Shown here: positions 1 to 7,255 of the stretch, piece after piece
Layout of the letters: each line of letters begins with the position of its first letter
Numbering within the stretch: the stretch's first letter is position 1
From: Terrimicrobiaceae bacterium
GTDB lineage: Bacteria > Verrucomicrobiota > Verrucomicrobiia > Chthoniobacterales > Terrimicrobiaceae
Assembly (NCBI GenBank): GCA_023258235.1
Contig: JALQZP010000005.1
Coordinates: 1 to 34,373 of the forward strand
Direction of reading: 5' to 3'
Length of the DNA stretch: 34,373 nucleotides
The notes under the pieces: model-generated
Database searches by the model: none
What the model was told of the DNA's origin: nothing
Seen by the model: only the letters and a program-made list of their open reading frames with translations
Made by a program: the position numbers and the translations under genes

Positions 1-1179
1 GTCGTGAGCAATCAAAGCATCAACGGGAACGTGGTCTCTCAACCACGCGATCAACTCACGCCGATCGTCAAAGCTGAAGGCAATGTAGTTGGTTGCAAGC
101 ATAGGAATATGAAATATCACAGCGGACACGGCCAAAAGAGAAGCCAAGATGCGTGTTTTTGAAAGGCCCTGACGATGAAGCTCCGAAATACCGAGTGACC
201 CGAGAACGCAGAATAGTGCGAGAGAGGGGAGTAGATATCTCTCCTTTTCCACCGGAGCTAGACCGAGGGCCACTATGAAGACGGGAGGAAAAAGCACTAG
301 AATCCATGTAAAAAGAGATGCAGAGCGCCGGTTGATCCAACATTTCCAACCCCAGATTGCGGATCCGATCAAGATGGGGACGGAGATAAGATTTCCGAAC
401 GCATTGATGTATTTGACTTTAAATTGACCGCGCGTTTCTTCCGCGCGCAGTGAAAAGCGCTTGAACTCGTTGTCAAGGCCACTGCGGGCCCCTGTGAGAT
501 TGAGGAGCAATTCCCAGTTGATGGCACTAAATATAAATATTCCTGCGGAAAGAAAGACGAGGGCATGAAACCAACGCTCCTTCCCGCGCGCGGTGCACAA
601 GATCTGTAATAAAGCCAATCCCGCGACTGCGAGGCCGATGTATTTTCCTGAAACGGCAAGACCTGCGGACAATCCAATAAAAAAGGCAGAAAGAGCCGAT
701 CTGTTTCTTGCATAAAAGCTCATAGTGTAAAAAGTTGCAGCGACACCAACCAGCAAGGCGCAATCCTCTTTCATATAATGAGCCAATTCGAAAAGCACGG
801 GATGAGACAAAAGTAGGGTCCCGCAAAGAATCCCCGCAAAGGCCCCGCCAAGCCGCCACGCCAAGAGAAGGAGTGTGCCGACGGAGAGAGCAGCAAAAAA
901 TCCCGAAAGGGCGCGACCGGCTTCTACCACAGCTTGGGGAGTCGGAGGAATGTGGGCTACGCCCACGAGCAAGTCGGTTGAGCGAAGCATCATCAGCGGA
1001 TGATGAAAATTCAACTGACCTGTGAGAATTTGTTTGGCTTTGCTTGGTTCGTCGGTGTGGTAATAAAAAGGGAAGTCGTTGTTTCGAGTGAAAAGAAGGA
1101 AGGCGGCCAGGGTGAAGAAAAGAAAGGCGAAGGCCTGATTTTTAAAATGACGGCTGTAGGGATGATGATTAACTGGCAT
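1..1179 (-). CDS. GT-C family (ArnT/PMT-like) membrane glycosyltransferase, 3' end outside window
   Basis: The ORF track shows only shadow frames here because this frame never meets a stop inside the window. I translated the minus strand from the ATG at 1179 and read 393 uninterrupted codons to base 1. The protein begins MPVNHHPYSR and has a first membrane segment (about residues 12-27). A loop follows with the acidic pair in FYYHTDEPSKAKQ, then many hydrophobic helices. An acidic motif after the first helix, in a polytopic protein, is the hallmark of the dolichyl-phosphate-mannose mannosyltransferase/ArnT (GT39/GT83, GT-C) superfamily. These enzymes transfer a sugar from a polyprenyl-phosphate donor at the outer face of the inner membrane. 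The acceptor (protein, lipid A or other glycolipid) cannot be told. No clear Shine-Dalgarno sequence precedes the ATG. The C-terminus is missing, so the family assignment is general. Confidence 0.8.
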   Translation of the reverse strand, partial: MPVNHHPYSRHFKNQAFAFLFFTLAAFLLFTRNNDFPFYYHTDEPSKAKQILTGQLNFHHPLMMLRSTDLLVGVAHIPPTPQAVVEAGRALSGFFAALSVGTLLLLAWRLGGAFAGILCGTLLLSHPVLFELAHYMKEDCALLVGVAATFYTMSFYARNRSALSAFFIGLSAGLAVSGKYIGLAVAGLALLQILCTARGKERWFHALVFLSAGIFIFSAINWELLLNLTGARSGLDNEFKRFSLRAEETRGQFKVKYINAFGNLISVPILIGSAIWGWKCWINRRSASLFTWILVLFPPVFIVALGLAPVEKERYLLPSLALFCVLGSLGISELHRQGLSKTRILASLLAVSAVIFHIPMLATNYIAFSFDDRRELIAWLRDHVPVDALIAHD

Positions 1180-1260
1180 GGCGGTTATTTTAAGCCCTTG
1201 CTGGATTTGAAATATTCCCACTCATCCAACCAGCGAAGGGGAATTTTTTGAAAAAAGAAA

Positions 1261-1334
1261 TCGGGCCGGAGAGATTTGAACTCTCGACCTCTTGAACCCC
1301 ATTCAAGCGCTCTACCAAGCTGAGCCACGGCCCG
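1261..1334 (-). tRNA. tRNA-Pro (anticodon GGG)
   Basis: The reverse strand folds into a complete cloverleaf of 74 nt. It has acceptor CGGGCCG/CGGCCCG with discriminator A, D stem GCTC/GAGC, anticodon stem CTTGA/TCAAG with loop ATGGGGT, and T stem GAGAG/CTCTC with loop TTCAAAT. The anticodon is GGG, which reads CCC/CCU proline codons. The CCA end is not encoded, unlike the tRNA-Glu later in the window. A T-rich stretch follows it (TTTCTTTTTTC on the minus strand), which may act as its terminator before the glycosyltransferase gene. The prolyl-tRNA synthetase gene lies about 4 kb away. Confidence 0.95.
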
Positions 1335-1346
1335 ACATCGGAACTC

Positions 1347-1375
1347 AATGTGATTCCGACGCCGGGGATTTTCAA
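1347..1375 (-). promoter_or_regulatory. possible sigma70-type promoter of tRNA-Pro
   Basis: On the minus strand, TTGAAA (1375-1370) is followed after 17 nt by CACATT (1352-1347), about 12 nt before the tRNA. The -35 is good and the -10 is weak. A 6-bp inverted repeat (TCGGAA...TTCCGA) flanks the -10. This is pattern matching only. Confidence 0.3.
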
Positions 1376-1505
1376 GAACGAAATAGGGGGGGAACGCGGG
1401 GATGGCGAGTTGTCGTAACGGAAAGGTTCTTGCGGAAGCGAGGGCGTCTTCCTTGACCGGTAGAGGTCTTGTGGCAAAGGGGGATTTCGGATTCAATGCA
1501 GCGGC

Positions 1506-3566
1506 TTGAATTTATACACCGACAATTCCAGAGGGACGTCACACCAACGCCTCGACTTTCGCGTGGAGGCTCGTGCGACGGGCTCGAATGCGCGCGCAGC
1601 GACATTTCGCACACTGCACAACGAGGTGCGAACCCCTCTTTTTATGCCGGTGGGCACGCATGCCACGGTTAAGGCTCAATCGACGGCCTTTCTTGAGGAA
1701 TCGGGATCACAGATCCTTCTGGCAAATACCTACCATCTTCTCTTGAGGCCGGGGCCCGAGGTTTTCCGAAATGTGGGAGGGATTCACCGATTCATGAGTT
1801 GGGGAAAATCGGTGTTGACGGATTCCGGCGGCTTCCAAATTTTTTCGCTTCCCCATTCGCGATCGATGAGCGAGGAGGGCGCGGTTTTTCAAAGCTATCT
1901 CGACGGGCGCACGATTTTATTGAGCCCCGAATGCAGCATCGAAACCCAGAAGGCCATAGGAAGTGACATCATGATGGTTCTCGATCAATGTGTGCCATCC
2001 ACCGTGGATGAAAGCACGGCGCGAACGGCGATGGAGTTGACGCATCGCTGGGCCGCGCGGAGTCTTGCGGCGCGCGCCGATTCACCGCAGTCCCTCTTTG
2101 CGATCGTGCAGGGCGCGCTTTTTCCAGACCTTCGTCGAACGAGCGCGCATGCGCTTTGTGAAATGCCTTTCGATGGCTTTGCGATTGGTGGTCTTGCTGT
2201 TGGAGAGGGGAAGAGCGAGCGCGAGGACACGTGTGAATTCACCGCCGGCCTGCTGCCTCAGGATCGCCCGCGCTACCTTATGGGGGTCGGCACGCCGCTC
2301 GATATTCTCGAGGCCGTTCATCGCGGGGTGGATATGTTCGACTGCATTATCCCCACCCAAATGGCGCAGCGTGGTGGTTGCTTTACATCGCGAGGCCTCC
2401 TTCAAATGAGGCGGGGAATTTACAAGAACGCCCAAGAAGCTCTGGACCCCGATTGCGCCTGCCCGACTTGCGTTCGCTACAACAGGGCCTACTTGCACCA
2501 CCTCACGAAATGCAAGGAGACGCTGGGTTGGCAACTCCTCGGTCAACACAACATTTTCTTCTATCATCGCCTCATGCGTGAGATGCGGCAAAGCATCCTT
2601 GAGGACCGCTTTCTGGCCTTCTACAACGAAAAACGCGAGGTTCTCCAAATCGACGACATCGATAATCCCGTGACGCCGATGCGGCGCCGCCCGATCAAAA
2701 AACTCACGCTCGGCGAATACAAAATCCATACGGCTATCGAGGGTTTTTCCAGCATTTTGCATGTTTCCTCCGGAGAGATAATGCATTCGCGCACTCCGCC
2801 GATGGACGAGGCGAGGGGTCTCTATATTGAACAATCCGACCTCGCGCAGCACTTGGCTACACCGACCCCCGAGCCTCTGGTGATCTGGGATGTGGGGCTG
2901 GGAGCCGCCGCGAACGCCATGGCGGCTATTCTCATGTATGAATCCATGGCAGCGAAAGGGCCATTGCGACCGCTCCGCGTGGTGAGCTTCGAGAACGATT
3001 TGGATTCTCTCCGGCTTGCTTTCAAGCATCACGACCGCTTTCCCTATCTGCGCCATGGCGGGCCGCCAGCGATCCTCCAGCATGCGACCTGGAAGTCCAA
3101 GCAACACGCGGGCCTGGAGTGGAATCTCATCGAAGGCGACTTCCTCGCAACGATGCATCTGGCCGAGTCTCCGGATCTCATCTTTTACGATATGTTCTCG
3201 GGAAAAACCTGTGCGCCGGCGTGGACGACCGAGGCCTTCCGTGCAGTGCATGCCGCCTGCGCGGGTCGCGATGTCGAGTTGTTCACCTACACATGCTCTA
3301 CGGCCTCCCGAGTGGCCATGCTGGCGGCGGGCTTGAATGTGGCCCGTGGCCGCAATGCGGGTGACAAGGAGGAAACGACCATTGCCTTCACTCATTTGGA
3401 TAAAGGCCGCGAGAGGCAGCGGGACATACTCGGAGCCGAGTGGCTTAAAAAATGGGCGCGGTCATCGGCGAAGTTTCCTGCATCGATAGAAGCATCCGGG
3501 CATGATGCCTTCGAACAAATGATCCGCAACCACCCGCAATTTCAAGTGCGGGTGGGTAGGGAGTAG
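1506..3566 (+). CDS. tgt: tRNA-guanine transglycosylase fused to an MnmC-like methyltransferase domain
   Basis: Residues about 17-380 are a queuine/preQ1 tRNA-ribosyltransferase, which exchanges guanine at wobble position 34. Visible marks are TDSGGFQ (D106), MMVLDQC (D160), FAIVQG, FAIGGLAVGE, YLMGVGTP, DMFDC (nucleophile region, D279) and a complete zinc site (C317, C319, C322, H348). Residues about 408-630 match the methyltransferase half of MnmC (Methyltransf_30), the enzyme that methylates nm5U34 to mnm5U34. Supporting motifs are GEIMHSRTPP, WDVGLGAAAN (SAM-binding), VVSFEND and YDMFSGKTCAPAWT, the equivalent of the family's DGFAPxxNPxMW. At 686 residues it is far longer than a normal TGT (about 370-385). 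The tRNA-contact loop, usually PTRNARNG, reads PTQMAQRG. The start is a TTG: an in-frame TAG lies at 1461-1463 and no ATG or GTG follows before homology begins. Confidence 0.9.
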   Translation: MNLYTDNSRGTSHQRLDFRVEARATGSNARAATFRTLHNEVRTPLFMPVGTHATVKAQSTAFLEESGSQILLANTYHLLLRPGPEVFRNVGGIHRFMSWGKSVLTDSGGFQIFSLPHSRSMSEEGAVFQSYLDGRTILLSPECSIETQKAIGSDIMMVLDQCVPSTVDESTARTAMELTHRWAARSLAARADSPQSLFAIVQGALFPDLRRTSAHALCEMPFDGFAIGGLAVGEGKSEREDTCEFTAGLLPQDRPRYLMGVGTPLDILEAVHRGVDMFDCIIPTQMAQRGGCFTSRGLLQMRRGIYKNAQEALDPDCACPTCVRYNRAYLHHLTKCKETLGWQLLGQHNIFFYHRLMREMRQSILEDRFLAFYNEKREVLQIDDIDNPVTPMRRRPIKKLTLGEYKIHTAIEGFSSILHVSSGEIMHSRTPPMDEARGLYIEQSDLAQHLATPTPEPLVIWDVGLGAAANAMAAILMYESMAAKGPLRPLRVVSFENDLDSLRLAFKHHDRFPYLRHGGPPAILQHATWKSKQHAGLEWNLIEGDFLATMHLAESPDLIFYDMFSGKTCAPAWTTEAFRAVHAACAGRDVELFTYTCSTASRVAMLAAGLNVARGRNAGDKEETTIAFTHLDKGRERQRDILGAEWLKKWARSSAKFPASIEASGHDAFEQMIRNHPQFQVRVGRE

Positions 3567-3583
3567 GGAGACTCACCTCTCCC
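3566..3583. terminator. small hairpin between convergent tgt and DEAD-box gene
   Basis: GGGAGA-CTCACC-TCTCCC forms a 6-bp stem with a 6-nt loop exactly where the two convergent genes meet, overlapping both stop codons. There is only a short T stretch (GTTT) after it. It could be a weak bidirectional terminator, but this is not certain. Confidence 0.3.
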
Positions 3584-5255
3584 GTTTCGCCTTCTTGGGG
3601 AATTTTCCCTTGCCTGTGTCTTCTCCGGATTTGCCTTTGGCATTATAGGGAACGAGGGAAACCATGACCGGACCGGAGTTTGTATCGATCTCTCGCGCGC
3701 CTGTGCGAAGGATGTCGAGGAACTGCTTTGGCACTTGGGCCAAGGATTCACCGGGCAAAATGTCGATGAGTCCCACCGTGCGCCTCGGAAGCCCGAGTCC
3801 TTCTTCAAGGAGGCTCATGATATCGCGCGGAGTGATTCCGGTTTCGCGGCCGGCATTCAGGCGAACCCAAAGCATGCCTCTGGCCGGTTGGCGGATATTT
3901 CCTGCTGGGAGATCGGGTTGGGAGCGAACCGTTGGCTTGGGGGAATGGTCTTTTTCCTTCTCCGGCGCCACTTCGGGTCCAGCGAGCATTTCGATCACAG
4001 CCGAAGCGATATCCGTGGAGTTGAAGCCCTCCTCAAGCAAACGGTCGGTAACGCGAGTCGAAAGGTTGCCGCGATTGAGGACCTCGCGAATACGATCGAG
4101 GAGGCCTTCCACACGACGCTCTTCGACTTCGCCTGCCGTGGGAAGAGTTCCTCGACGTATTTTCATCCGGGTGAAGCGCTCGATGAATTGGAGCTTGTAG
4201 ATGTCGCGCCCCGAAACAAAGGTCACAGACATTCCCTTGCGCCCAGCTCGGCCCGTGCGGCCAATACGGTGGACGTAGTCCTCCGCGTCATAGGGAAGGT
4301 CGTAATTCACCACAAGCTCGAGTTCGTCCACGTCGATCCCCCGTGCGGCGACATCGGTGGCCACAAGGAATTCGAATTCGGCTTTTTTAAACTTGTTCAT
4401 CACGCGGGTGCGTTGCGCTTGTGCGATGCCGCCGTGAAGCCGGTCGGCGGAGAAACCTTGCGCGATGAGATCATCGGCAAGCTCATCGACCATCCGCTGG
4501 GTGTTGCAAAAAATAATCCCGAGCTTGAAGCCGTGGAAATCCACGAGTCGAAGGAGTGCTTCAAATTTCATGCGCTGGGGAACTTCGTAATACCATTGCT
4601 CCACTGTGGGAACGGTGAGTTCGCGTTGTTCGATTTTGACGGATTTGGGGGTGTTGGAATGGCGCTCGATCAGTTCGCGGATTTGCTTCGAAACGGTGGC
4701 CGAGAAAAAGACGGTTTGGCGTTCATCGGGAGTTGAGAGGAGAATTTTCTCGATGTCTTCGCGGAAGCCCATGTCCAACATGCGGTCGGCCTCGTCAAGG
4801 ATCACCATTTTGACATGACTCAGGTCGAGCGTGCCGCGATCCATGTGATCCATCAGCCGCCCGGGGGTGCCAATGACGATTTGGACACCCTTTTTGAGTT
4901 CAAAAAACTGACGCTCATACGAGGCCCCGCCATAGATTGGAACGGCGTGAATCCCGCGTTTGTGGGCAGTGAGTTTGTGGACCTCATCGGCAACCTGTGT
5001 GGCCAGCTCGCGCGTCGGGCAGAGGATAAGGACCTGAACCGAGCGGTCGGCGGCCTGGCAAATTTCTATGGCGGGAATCGCAAAGGCAGCGGTTTTACCG
5101 GAGCCGGTTTGGGATTGTCCCACGACATCGTGACCTTCAAGGAGGACGGGGATGGCGGATGCTTGGATCGGCGAGGGTTCCTCGAATCCGAGATCACTGA
5201 TGGCCTTTAAAATCTCAGGTGAGAGGCCTAACTCCTCAAAAGTTTTCTTGTTCAT
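3573..5255 (-). CDS. DEAD-box ATP-dependent RNA helicase with DbpA-type RNA-binding domain
   Basis: The protein carries the full DEAD-box motif series: Q motif (FEELGLSP...PSPIQ), SQTGSGKT, PTRELA, GTPGR, DEAD in VILDEADRMLDMGF, SAT, IIFCNT, LVATDVAARGIDV and YVHRIGRTGRAGR. It therefore unwinds short RNA duplexes using ATP in the cytoplasm. A C-terminal part around residues 460-530 (ARGMLWVRLNAGRETGITP...LPGESLAQVP) matches the DbpA/CsdA RNA-binding domain, and the protein ends in a basic tail (GKGKFPKKAKRER). This architecture fits the DeaD/CsdA/CshA group acting in ribosome assembly, mRNA decay or cold adaptation. The exact subfamily is not settled, so no symbol is given. I prefer the ATG at 5255; the GTG at 5258 directly before it is the alternative. 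It is convergent with tgt and lies downstream of proS on the same strand. Confidence 0.92.
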   Translation of the reverse strand: MNKKTFEELGLSPEILKAISDLGFEEPSPIQASAIPVLLEGHDVVGQSQTGSGKTAAFAIPAIEICQAADRSVQVLILCPTRELATQVADEVHKLTAHKRGIHAVPIYGGASYERQFFELKKGVQIVIGTPGRLMDHMDRGTLDLSHVKMVILDEADRMLDMGFREDIEKILLSTPDERQTVFFSATVSKQIRELIERHSNTPKSVKIEQRELTVPTVEQWYYEVPQRMKFEALLRLVDFHGFKLGIIFCNTQRMVDELADDLIAQGFSADRLHGGIAQAQRTRVMNKFKKAEFEFLVATDVAARGIDVDELELVVNYDLPYDAEDYVHRIGRTGRAGRKGMSVTFVSGRDIYKLQFIERFTRMKIRRGTLPTAGEVEERRVEGLLDRIREVLNRGNLSTRVTDRLLEEGFNSTDIASAVIEMLAGPEVAPEKEKDHSPKPTVRSQPDLPAGNIRQPARGMLWVRLNAGRETGITPRDIMSLLEEGLGLPRRTVGLIDILPGESLAQVPKQFLDILRTGAREIDTNSGPVMVSLVPYNAKGKSGEDTGKGKFPKKAKRER

Positions 5256-5305
5256 CACCCATGACTACACGCACAAACAGTCTTCGTCACGGGTTGATTG
5301 CGTCT

Positions 5306-6826
5306 TTAGTAGGACTTCGCCCAAACGACGCGTTGGCGGCTGGGTTCTCCCGTGAAAGGGCAGACTCCGGCTTCAGGCGCATCGACAAACGGAATGCAGC
5401 GGATTGTAACCTTGAGATCATTTTTGATCTGTTCCTCGACGTTCGGGCTTCCGTTCCAGTGCGTGAGAGCGAATCCCCCGTGGATCTCGGGCTTGGCGGT
5501 GTTCGATGGAGTGAAGAATTGATAAAATTCCTCCTTGGTGTCGATCTGGCGCGTGTTCGCATTGCGGAAGGCAGTTGCGCGCTCAAGGAGCGCGGATTGA
5601 ATCTCATCGAGGATTTGTGGGGCCGTGGCGGGAATCTCGGCAAGCGGCAAGAAGGCTTTTTCCTTGGGTCCGCGATCACGGCGCGCAACGGCAGCGGTTC
5701 CCTGAGCGAGATCCCGGGGACCGATCTCGATGCGAATGGGAACGCCTTTTTTGATCCATTCCCAATTTTTGACTCCGCCTCCAAGATCGCGGCTATCGAC
5801 TTCCACTCCCAGCGGGGAACCGTGGTAGCTCTGTGCGCGGAGCGAAGCTGCAAGCGCCTCAGACGCTTCCAGGATGGCGGCCTTGCTATCCTCCTTCGGA
5901 GTGATCGGAACAATCACTACGTGTGTATCGGCGATGCGCGGAGGAACGACCAACCCATCATCGTCGGAATGCATCATAATGAGCGTGCCGATGAGTCGTG
6001 TGCTCACGCCCCAGCTGGTTGTCCAAGCGTGCTCGAGTTGACCGGCGCGGGATTGAAACTGGATGCCCGAAGCCTTGGAAAAATTTTGCCCCAGAAAGTG
6101 GGATGTTCCCGCTTGAATGGCCTTGCGGTCCTGAACCATGGCCTCGATGCAGTAGGTCTGTACCGCTCCAGGGAATCGCTCGCTCTCGCTTTTTTCACCG
6201 CAGAGCACGGGGAGCGCAAGAAAGTCGCGCGCAAACGTCTCATAGACACGCAGCATTTTCATGGTCTCCACTTCGGCCTCCTCGCGTGTTTCGTGGGCGG
6301 TGTGGCCTTCTTGCCAGAGAAACTCGGCCGTGCGCAGGAAAAGACGCGGACGCATCTCCCAGCGCACCACGTTGGCCCATTGGTTGAGAAGGATGGGGAG
6401 ATCGCGCCAGGATTTCACCCATCGCGCGTAGGCGGCACCAATAATGGTTTCCGACGTGGGGCGAACGACGAGTGGTTCGGAAAGCTGTCCCGCAGGCAAA
6501 AGTTTTCCATCCTTCGCCTCCAAGCGGTGATGAGTCACAACCGCGCACTCCTTGGCGAATCCCTCCACGTGGGCCGCCTCTTTTTCGAGATAGCTGAGCG
6601 GAATGAATAAAGGGAAATACGCGTTGCGGTGGCCCGTGGATTTGAACATGCCATCCAGGACTCTTTGCATCCGCTCCCAGAGCGCGTAGCCCCAAGGCTT
6701 GATGACCATGCACCCGCGGACCTCCGAGTTTTCTGCCAAATCCGAGGCCTTGATCACCTGCTGATACCATTCCGGAAAATCCTCGTCCCTTCGGGGAGTC
6801 ACTGCGGTCTGAATTTTGTCGCTCAT
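5306..6826 (-). CDS. proS: prolyl-tRNA synthetase, archaeal/eukaryotic-type (no INS editing domain)
   Basis: This class II synthetase charges tRNA-Pro with proline. Motif 2 region VVRWEMRPRLFLRTAEFLWQ and motif 3 region TSWGVSTRLIGTLIMMHSDDDGLVVPP are intact. At about 506 residues, and ending in VVWAKSY, it matches the type 3 ProRS found in archaea, eukaryotes and several bacterial phyla. There is no room for the roughly 180-residue INS editing insertion between motifs 2 and 3 that classic bacterial ProRS carries. The ORF track begins at a GTG at 6874. I prefer the ATG at 6826 (MSDKIQTAVTPR) because the 16 extra residues are basic and unlike the family start, although neither start has a good Shine-Dalgarno sequence. 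The gene sits upstream of the helicase gene with about 50 nt between them, so co-transcription is possible. Confidence 0.94.
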   Translation of the reverse strand: MSDKIQTAVTPRRDEDFPEWYQQVIKASDLAENSEVRGCMVIKPWGYALWERMQRVLDGMFKSTGHRNAYFPLFIPLSYLEKEAAHVEGFAKECAVVTHHRLEAKDGKLLPAGQLSEPLVVRPTSETIIGAAYARWVKSWRDLPILLNQWANVVRWEMRPRLFLRTAEFLWQEGHTAHETREEAEVETMKMLRVYETFARDFLALPVLCGEKSESERFPGAVQTYCIEAMVQDRKAIQAGTSHFLGQNFSKASGIQFQSRAGQLEHAWTTSWGVSTRLIGTLIMMHSDDDGLVVPPRIADTHVVIVPITPKEDSKAAILEASEALAASLRAQSYHGSPLGVEVDSRDLGGGVKNWEWIKKGVPIRIEIGPRDLAQGTAAVARRDRGPKEKAFLPLAEIPATAPQILDEIQSALLERATAFRNANTRQIDTKEEFYQFFTPSNTAKPEIHGGFALTHWNGSPNVEEQIKNDLKVTIRCIPFVDAPEAGVCPFTGEPSRQRVVWAKSY

Positions 6827-7083
6827 GGCGGGAAATGATTGCGAGCCCCGCCGGATCGTAAAGACCTTTTTCACGGGAAGGACGTGGTTTTTGAGATTAG
6901 CAGAGGCACCGGCACGCTGAAATCAAACAGTGGATCTGCACTTGGAGGAGATCCATTCATTGTGGCCGAAGGAGAATTCGATTTCCATGCGGCGTATTTT
7001 TAAAAACTGCAAAAGGTCTCGCTCCACGCTGGAAGCGCTTTGCAACGGACCCTCATTTATGTTGGCGCGGAAGCCCCCCAATA
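6827..7083. other. intergenic region between divergent proS and the envelope operon
   Basis: This gap should hold the divergent promoters for proS (minus) and the envelope operon (plus). I found no convincing -35/-10 pair. The only structure I see is a 7-bp inverted repeat, TGGATCT-11 nt-AGATCCA, at 6931-6955. One plus-strand frame is open without stops from 6901 through to 7251 but has no ATG until 7147 (see next entry). Confidence 0.4.
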
Positions 7084-7251
7084 GTGACATTGAACATTGA
7101 TCCCAGTTGGCAAAACGCCCTCAGTTTCATTTCGGATGTGAGTAGTATGAAAAGTAGGTGGCGCAAGCATTTCGGCCCTTTCTCTCCAAAGGAAGAAACT
7201 GAATGGAGACAATTCTGGGTTGACCCCATTGGATCACTTGTTAAAAAATGA
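7084..7251 (+). CDS. possible small protein (55 aa) at the head of the envelope operon
   Basis: This frame is shorter than the ORF track's cut-off. From a GTG at 7084 it reads 55 residues, starting MTLNIDPSWQ and ending DPIGSLVKK. An internal ATG at 7147 would give 34 residues. The stop lies 4 nt before the ATG of the PEGA gene, which is the spacing expected of a translationally coupled leader or first cistron. The composition is protein-like and rich in tryptophan. A GGAAG lies about 10 nt upstream of the GTG. I recognise no family. It may equally be a chance open frame or the remnant of a longer gene, since the same frame stays open back to 6901. Confidence 0.28.
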   Translation: MTLNIDPSWQNALSFISDVSSMKSRWRKHFGPFSPKEETEWRQFWVDPIGSLVKK

Positions 7252-7255
7252 AAAA

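Noticed and set aside
2082-3395. 437-aa minus-strand frame opposite tgt
   Set aside because: It is a shadow of the GC-rich tgt frame; the plus strand shows complete TGT and MnmC motifs.
1261-3566. Functional link between tRNA-Pro(GGG) and the neighbouring tgt fusion
   Set aside because: TGT acts on GUN anticodons, not GGG. The genes are on opposite strands and the neighbourhood is probably chance.
5219-6610. 463-aa plus-strand frame opposite proS
   Set aside because: It is a shadow of the ProRS gene, with no recognisable domain. The opposite strand holds all class II synthetase motifs.
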